Below are positions 46,767 through 50,293 of a stretch of DNA of 50,293 nucleotides, in pieces. The notes under the pieces were generated by a model. It was not told the DNA's origin and made no database searches. It saw only the letters and a list, made by a program, of their open reading frames with translations. Positions within the stretch are counted from its first letter, which is position 1. Each line of letters begins with the position of its first letter. Source of the stretch: Candidatus Thiodiazotropha sp. (ex Epidulcina cf. delphinae) (GTDB lineage Bacteria; Pseudomonadota; Gammaproteobacteria; Chromatiales; Chromatiaceae); the NCBI GenBank assembly GCA_025656455.1, contig JAHXHS010000037.1, positions 1-50,293 of the forward strand, written 5' to 3'. The translations under genes and the position numbers were made by a program.

Positions 46767-47489
46767 TTGCCATCACTAGAGCAAAAGTTTGAAGAGCTTA
46801 CACCTAAACAGGTGTTTAAGTGGCTCGCATGGATACTTGCGATTGCCTCAGCAATCGGAGCGGCCGTTTTCATTTACTATTTTTTAAATTTCAATGGTCA
46901 ACTAAGCCAAAAGCAAGAAATCTGGGGTGTATTCGGAGATTATATAGGAGGTACTCTGAATCCAGTTTTTAGTTTTCTTGCCCTGGTAGCACTCCTTTTG
47001 ACAATTGTTCTACAAAGCAAGGAGCTTGAGCAGTCTAGAAATGAGCTAAAACGAACTGCAGATGCTAGCGCTACTCAAGCTGCATATTTTTCTTCTCAGC
47101 AAAAAAGAGAAGATATTTACAAGCTAATAATAAAACTGTCAGAACGAATAAACAACAATTACAATAAAAATCACTTGCAAGATGGTGGGTCTATTCATAG
47201 AGCATTGCGTGGCCCAATAAACGTTAATGAAAACAAATATCTTAAAACACTATATGACGATGCTCTAAACACAAATACAATGACGCACCGGGTCGTAAAA
47301 TATATTGAAAGTGACTTACTAAGACTGAAAGAGCTATTAGTGGAATATGATAAGGTATCAGTGCATTCTGCAGGACCAACGCCATTTCCACAGTTTTATA
47401 GGAGGGAGTATTGCGAAATGGTAGAAGTATTTCAACGATTAGGGCTATTCAAAAGTGAGCTATACGAATTCTACTGCCAGCAAAAGTAA
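46767..47489 (+). CDS. Two-helix membrane protein resembling putative phage abortive-infection (putAbiC) proteins
   Basis: 240 residues from a TTG at 46767; the frame opens at a GTG (46662), but those codons look like non-coding repeat sequence. Two membrane helices lie near the N-terminus (WLAWILAIASAIGAAVFIYYF, about residues 18-38, and VFSFLALVALLLTIVLQ, about 68-84). Between them is the motif WGVFGDYIGGTLNPVFSFLA. Then comes KELEQSRNELKRT and a soluble helical part. The G-D-Y-I-G-G-x-L-N-P motif before a second helix is, as I recall, typical of the Abi-like 'putAbiC' family, a candidate antiphage protein. The gene is AT-rich. Recognition is from memory, so moderate confidence. Confidence 0.6.
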   Translation: MPSLEQKFEELTPKQVFKWLAWILAIASAIGAAVFIYYFLNFNGQLSQKQEIWGVFGDYIGGTLNPVFSFLALVALLLTIVLQSKELEQSRNELKRTADASATQAAYFSSQQKREDIYKLIIKLSERINNNYNKNHLQDGGSIHRALRGPINVNENKYLKTLYDDALNTNTMTHRVVKYIESDLLRLKELLVEYDKVSVHSAGPTPFPQFYRREYCEMVEVFQRLGLFKSELYEFYCQQK

Positions 47490-47560
47490 ACGGGGACGCC
47501 CATCGTTTAGAAACGCACAACCGCAGTAATCCGAGTACAATCGATGGATGTCCTGATTTG
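47483..47560 (+). repeat. GGACGCCCATCG / CGATGGATGTCC repeat, copy A
   Basis: AAAGTAAACGGGGACGCCCA and TCGTTTAG begin a 78-base unit that ends CGATGGATGTCCTGATTT. It has inverted ends (GGACGCCCATCG against CGATGGATGTCC). A related unit lies at 48494-48570. It overlaps the stop of the Abi-like gene. Such paired ends suggest a small non-autonomous mobile element or an IS end. Confidence 0.65.
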
Positions 47561-47650
47561 CTTTTTGAAGCTGGAAAGCCAATAGCTGAAAAAGCTTTCC
47601 CGGAGCTCATCGCAGACATGAAAGTGATTGCTAAAGAGTGCAAATGCAGA

Positions 47651-47724
47651 CGCCAACGAAACTTCAACTACGCGCCGATCGGCGCTGGATGATCCTTCGT
47701 CGCGCCGGTTAATTGGCGTTATGC
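47651..47724 (+). other. attC-like structure ahead of the response-regulator gene
   Basis: CGCCAAC (47651-47657) and GGCGTTATGC (47715-47724) form the outer inverted arms, with GCAGA-CGCCAA answering the reversed GCATAACGCCAA. Inside are further complementary blocks (CGCGCC/GGCGC). GTTATGC is the form of the R' core site used in Vibrio-type attC sites. The gene that follows starts 22 bases later, as cassette genes do. The left core site is imperfect, so this is only a candidate. Confidence 0.35.
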
Positions 47725-47745
47725 AAAAAGGAAAGGGAGGGTGAA

Positions 47746-48273
47746 GTGAATATACTGATTGCTGAAGATTCCACAATGATCCAGATGATTCATAGGGAAC
47801 TCATGGCTTTCTGGGGATTTGATTTTGATATGGCGTCAAATGGCCAGGAAGCCGTGGATTTAGCGCAAGCCAATAATGGTAAATATGATTTTTGCCTAAT
47901 GGATATTGAAATGCCAAAAATGAATGGCATCGAGGCCACAAAAATAATCAGGAAAACCGTCAAGTATTTTCCTATTATGGCGCTTACGTCGAATGATGAT
48001 TATAAAGTCGCATCGTATCATGCCGGTATGGACGGTTTTGCCCTAAAGCCGTGCCTTCATGAAGACTTGTTTACTAAAATCAAGAAATTATCAGCAAAAA
48101 CCTATAAACTTATAACCAAACCTAATGACTTTGATGTTACAGAGGTAATGCCGGTGGATAAAAAACACGCTGATGAATTAAGAGAGCTTGCTGAACAGGA
48201 TTTATGCAAGATGAATATACGAGGTGTGGGTGAACACGATTTAACCGTGATTGTTCACAAAAACGTACCTTAG
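47746..48273 (+). CDS. Response regulator receiver protein, probably frameshifted
   Basis: 175 residues from a GTG at 47746 with GGAGGG 6 bases upstream. The receiver domain (about 1-120) is complete: acidic pair in LIAEDSTM, phospho-acceptor Asp in CLMDIEMP, Thr in MALTSNDD and Lys in FALKPCLH. A C-terminal segment after residue 125 reads KKHADELRELAEQDL then CKMNIRGVGEHDLTVIVHK and stops. The same line of sequence seems to continue in the +1 frame at 48251-48487 (next entry), so a frameshift around 48265-48280 may have split a longer protein. The gene is AT-rich and may be a gene cassette. No histidine kinase is nearby. Confidence 0.78.
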   Translation: MNILIAEDSTMIQMIHRELMAFWGFDFDMASNGQEAVDLAQANNGKYDFCLMDIEMPKMNGIEATKIIRKTVKYFPIMALTSNDDYKVASYHAGMDGFALKPCLHEDLFTKIKKLSAKTYKLITKPNDFDVTEVMPVDKKHADELRELAEQDLCKMNIRGVGEHDLTVIVHKNVP

Positions 48274-48487
48274 TAAGATATCAAATGATTTTGTCGGAAA
48301 TAGCGATGAGATTTCGGTGTTTCTTGATCGCTCTCCAGACAGGCCGGCGGAATGTCATCTGTATAAATCATGCATTCCAATGCCGACAATCTATTTGAAG
48401 GAAGACGATTTTTCGGACAAGCAAAATGCAGAGAATGAACTATTAAAAGAATGCACCACAATGGTTGTCAAGCAAAATAAAGCGTAG
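48251..48487 (+). pseudogene. Possible C-terminal continuation of the response regulator in another frame
   Basis: The +1 frame carries SKISNDFVGNSDEISVFLD, then RSPDRPAECHLYKSCIPM and PTIYLKEDDFSDKQNAENEL, ending in a lysine-rich tail. It overlaps the end of the response-regulator frame and would extend it by about 70 residues if the frame were restored. The last third has a diverged second copy near 49959-50066. The nature of this domain is not recognised. The frameshift could also be a normal stop with an independent small gene (a TTG at 48251 lacks a convincing binding site). Confidence 0.45.
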
Positions 48488-48495
48488 CGTTTAAA
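48377..48495 (+). repeat. Direct repeat copy 1 (response-regulator tail)
   Basis: ATCTATTTGAAGGAAGACGA begins at 48389, and the homology continues to TTGTCAAGCAAAA (about 48477); it recurs at 49965-50053, about 1.57 kb downstream, with roughly ten to fifteen substitutions. Both copies encode P-x-I-Y-L-K-E-D-D-F-x-D-K-x-N-A-E-N-x-L-L-K-E. Confidence 0.75.
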
Positions 48496-48570
48496 AGTAA
48501 ACGAGGACACCCATCGTTTAGGAATATTAAAACGCTGTAATTAAACCCAAATTGATAGGCGTCCTGATTC
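48494..48570 (+). repeat. GGACACCCATCG repeat, copy B
   Basis: AAAGTAAACGAGGACACCCA and TCGTTTAG open this copy, which ends GATAGGCGTCCTGATTCGAT. Start and end match copy A at 47483-47560; the middle differs. It lies just beyond the response-regulator tail and just before an IS3 remnant. Confidence 0.65.
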
Positions 48571-48603
48571 GATGATGACTCGAGTGAGGCGACAACTATC
48601 CTG

Positions 48604-48693
48604 ACGGAGGGGGTCTGTCAGATACTGGAGGCATCATCCAGCGGCTACTATGCCTTTCAACGGATGCAGTCGCTATCGCGCCTGCTCCGCTGA
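48604..48693 (+). mobile_element. IS3-family orfB start fragment
   Basis: A 29-residue frame reads TEGVCQILEASSSGYYAFQR, then MQSLSRLLR and stops at 48691-48693. The C-Q-x-L-x-x-S-x-S-G-Y-Y-A motif is the hallmark N-terminus of IS3-family OrfB. The DDE domain is missing. A short AACCACGAAGAACACGAAG run follows at 48730-48748, a common non-coding repeat type. Confidence 0.68.
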
Positions 48694-48797
48694 AGGTGAT
48701 GTTCGCAATGCACGTATACCGTGTAGTTTAACCACGAAGAACACGAAGAGTAATCGATGAGTGTACTCGTTTGCAGTTTGCATAAAGGATCGTGTTT

Positions 48798-49766
48798 ATG
48801 AGAAAGGTCATTTTGTCTATTTCGCTGTGCCTCATTGTTTTTTTGCTATTTCAATATTTCTATGCCGGCAGTCCGCATCGATTACCCAGGAAAGACTTTG
48901 TAGAGGTCATTGCGCACCGGGGAGTTCACCAAACCTTTCACAAGGAGAATCTGGATAATCATACCTGTACCGCCTCAAGAATATATAAACCAACCCATAA
49001 TTATCTAGAGAACACCATTGAGTCGATCCAAGCGGCCTTTGAATATGGGGCCACGATGGTTGAAATCGATATTAGGCCAACAAAAGATAAGCACTTGGTG
49101 GTTTTTCATGACTATGGGTTGGAATGCCGCACGGATGGAAAAGGAAAAATATGGGATCATTCCTTGGATGAGATAAGAAAATTGGATATTGGATATGGTT
49201 ATACATACGATGGCGGCAAGACCTACCCATTTCGGGAAAAAGGCGTAGGAAAAATTAAAACACTTTCAGAAATTCTAAATTATTTTCCCGATAAGCGATT
49301 CCTGATCAATAATAAAAGTGGAAACAACTTGGAAGTGGCGCAGCTTGTCGCTGAAACACTCTTGACTATACCTGAAGGCCAAAGAAAGAATATATTTTTG
49401 TGGACGGGTGATGACGCATACGACCATATCAGAAAGATAGTGCCTTCTATTACACGATTATTACTACCTCGTCATCATCAAAAAAACTTCTTTAAGTCAC
49501 ATATTTTGGGCTTTGGCTTAGGGGATATAGGCGAGCAATATAGAAATCAAGGGCTAGGATTACCAGTCAAATATACCAAACTACTATGGGGTTGGCCTTA
49601 TAGGTTTCTCTATAGATTATACACTGCTGATGCCAGATTTTATCTTTATGTTAATACCATCAATGAATTCGACCAGGTATCTGGTATTCCGCTGAATGGA
49701 ATAATTACCGATCATATAGAGGTATTGGGTGATTATTTTAATTCACACTTAACGAATGCAAAATAG
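48798..49766 (+). CDS. Glycerophosphodiester phosphodiesterase (GDPD) family protein, membrane-anchored
   Basis: 322 residues from the ATG at 48798, with AAGGA upstream; a GTG two codons earlier is also possible. An N-terminal membrane anchor or signal (VILSISLCLIVFLLFQYFYA, about 4-23) puts the enzyme outside the cytoplasm. The GDPD catalytic set is present: VEVIAHRGVH, ENTIESIQAAFEYGATMVE, then IDIRPTKDKHLVVFHDYGLE (His, Glu, Asp and His of the TIM-barrel active site). The middle contains an insertion with HHQKNFFKSHILGFGLGD, and the C-terminus has GIPLNGIITDHIE. Such enzymes release sn-glycerol 3-phosphate from glycerophosphodiesters; some act on other phospholipids. AT-rich, between mobile-element remnants, so probably acquired. 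Confidence 0.87.
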   Translation: MRKVILSISLCLIVFLLFQYFYAGSPHRLPRKDFVEVIAHRGVHQTFHKENLDNHTCTASRIYKPTHNYLENTIESIQAAFEYGATMVEIDIRPTKDKHLVVFHDYGLECRTDGKGKIWDHSLDEIRKLDIGYGYTYDGGKTYPFREKGVGKIKTLSEILNYFPDKRFLINNKSGNNLEVAQLVAETLLTIPEGQRKNIFLWTGDDAYDHIRKIVPSITRLLLPRHHQKNFFKSHILGFGLGDIGEQYRNQGLGLPVKYTKLLWGWPYRFLYRLYTADARFYLYVNTINEFDQVSGIPLNGIITDHIEVLGDYFNSHLTNAK

Positions 49767-50293
49767 GCCTTGGCCGGGCGCCAACCAAAAATAGGATCTT
49801 GTAATAGACATTATGTGTGAGTGTTTGCGCAGTCATTGGCGGCAAAATAAACTATGCCACTACATCTACAGTTAGCTGAGATAAACGGAGACATATATGG
49901 ATACCGCAAATAAGTCAAGGATTAGCTATCAATAATTTGTTTCCCATACCCAACGGATCCAGCGATCTATTTGAAGGAAGACGATTTTGTGGACAAGCTA
50001 AATGCAGAGAATGATCTATTGAAAGAGTGTGCCGCCATGGGTTGTCAAGCAAAACAGAGCATAGCGTCAAAAGATGCGTCGCTTCTGCTGGTGGCCAGGC
50101 TAAATCATTAGCACGCGAAGGAATATAATCCCAGAGCACCTACGGACTGCCGAGTGAAGCCTGGCATGCAAAGTATTCATTCAGGCCGCACCCCGAACTC
50201 GGGAGCCTGTAAATAATTCTGTGTAACTGCCATTGTTTAAACGAAGTCCGCCAGGCGGTCTTCGAACTCAATCATAAAACGGTTCAAGGCGGT
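49767..50293. other. Right-edge intergenic region holding a degraded second response-regulator tail
   Basis: No intact gene. GGAGACATATATGG (49889-49902) resembles GAGGACATATATGGAC near 442-457 and looks like a binding site plus ATG, but opens only 12 codons (MDTANKSRISYQ). From about 49959 the frame PAIYLKEDDFVDKLNAENDL, then LKECAAMG and SIASKDASLLLVARLNH, runs to TAG at 50109-50111 and matches the tail at 48389-48480. This copy has lost its upstream domain. Confidence 0.5.
49959..50111 (+). pseudogene. Second, degraded copy of the response-regulator C-terminal tail
   Basis: About 50 codons from DPAIYLKEDDF to the TAG at 50109-50111. The match to the tail at 48389-48480 covers about 30 residues, then the two diverge. 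There is no receiver domain upstream, so this is a remnant of a duplication or of repeated insertion of related genes. Confidence 0.55.

Noticed and set aside
1..50293. CRISPR arrays, rRNA and tRNA genes
   Set aside because: No regularly spaced direct repeats and no rRNA or tRNA signature sequences were seen on either strand.

Overview
The window looks like chromosome of a gammaproteobacterium, most likely a sulfur-oxidising Chromatiales-type bacterium (free-living or symbiont). This is inferred from gene content: cytochrome c', a SoxA-like c-type cytochrome, a BigR/SqrR-type persulfide-sensing ArsR regulator beside a rhodanese, an APS kinase, and the gammaproteobacterial gene order gpmI-envC-ctpA-yibQ with secB-gpsA-trmL nearby. 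No rRNA or tRNA gene and no CRISPR array was seen.

Layout. 1-850 is a graveyard of insertion sequences: an IS5-type transposase tail cuts into an FAD-dependent amine oxidoreductase remnant, followed by an IS3 remnant that abuts nfi. 0.83-12.5 kb is core chromosome: nfi, a diiron metallo-beta-lactamase-fold protein, a PDC-sensor protein, hemE, a beta-hydroxyacid dehydrogenase, a bacteriohemerythrin, an unlisted 26-residue membrane microprotein, a hypothetical protein, a CAP-domain lipoprotein, ppc and a HAD hydrolase. 12.7-16.5 kb holds a three-gene periplasmic redox operon (di-heme peroxidase, Tat-exported phosphoesterase, SoxA-like cytochrome c) transcribed divergently from oxyR. 16.9-19.2 kb has a CcoG-like Fe-S membrane protein and a low-GC cytochrome b.

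19.2-21.5 kb is a small mobile island: a 5'-truncated group IIC-type intron, at least one clear integron attC site, two promoterless membrane-protein cassettes on the minus strand, a radC remnant and a mazEF toxin-antitoxin pair. 21.7-29.8 kb, all on minus, carries a lone lipoprotein-type secretin gene (gspD), a DJ-1/YajL protein and the cell-division/envelope run gpmI-envC-ctpA-yibQ. 30.0-35.3 kb, mostly plus, has the persulfide regulator, rhodanese, secB, gpsA, a class 1B-like dihydroorotate dehydrogenase and an HDOD protein, with trmL on minus. 35.6-42.1 kb has an AI-2E permease, a lipoprotein, cysC, a TraB/PrgY protein, cca, a DUF4124 protein, a PilZ protein and cytochrome c'. 42.3-46.1 kb is one 1285-residue FAD/Fe-S oxidoreductase.

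From 46.15 kb to the right edge GC falls sharply and the DNA is accessory: palindromic repeats, an Abi-like membrane protein, a possibly frameshifted response regulator with a second copy of its tail near 50 kb, an IS3 remnant and a GDPD-family phosphodiesterase. The most unusual parts are the attC/group II intron island, the OxyR-linked redox operon and the microprotein unit near 6.3 kb.
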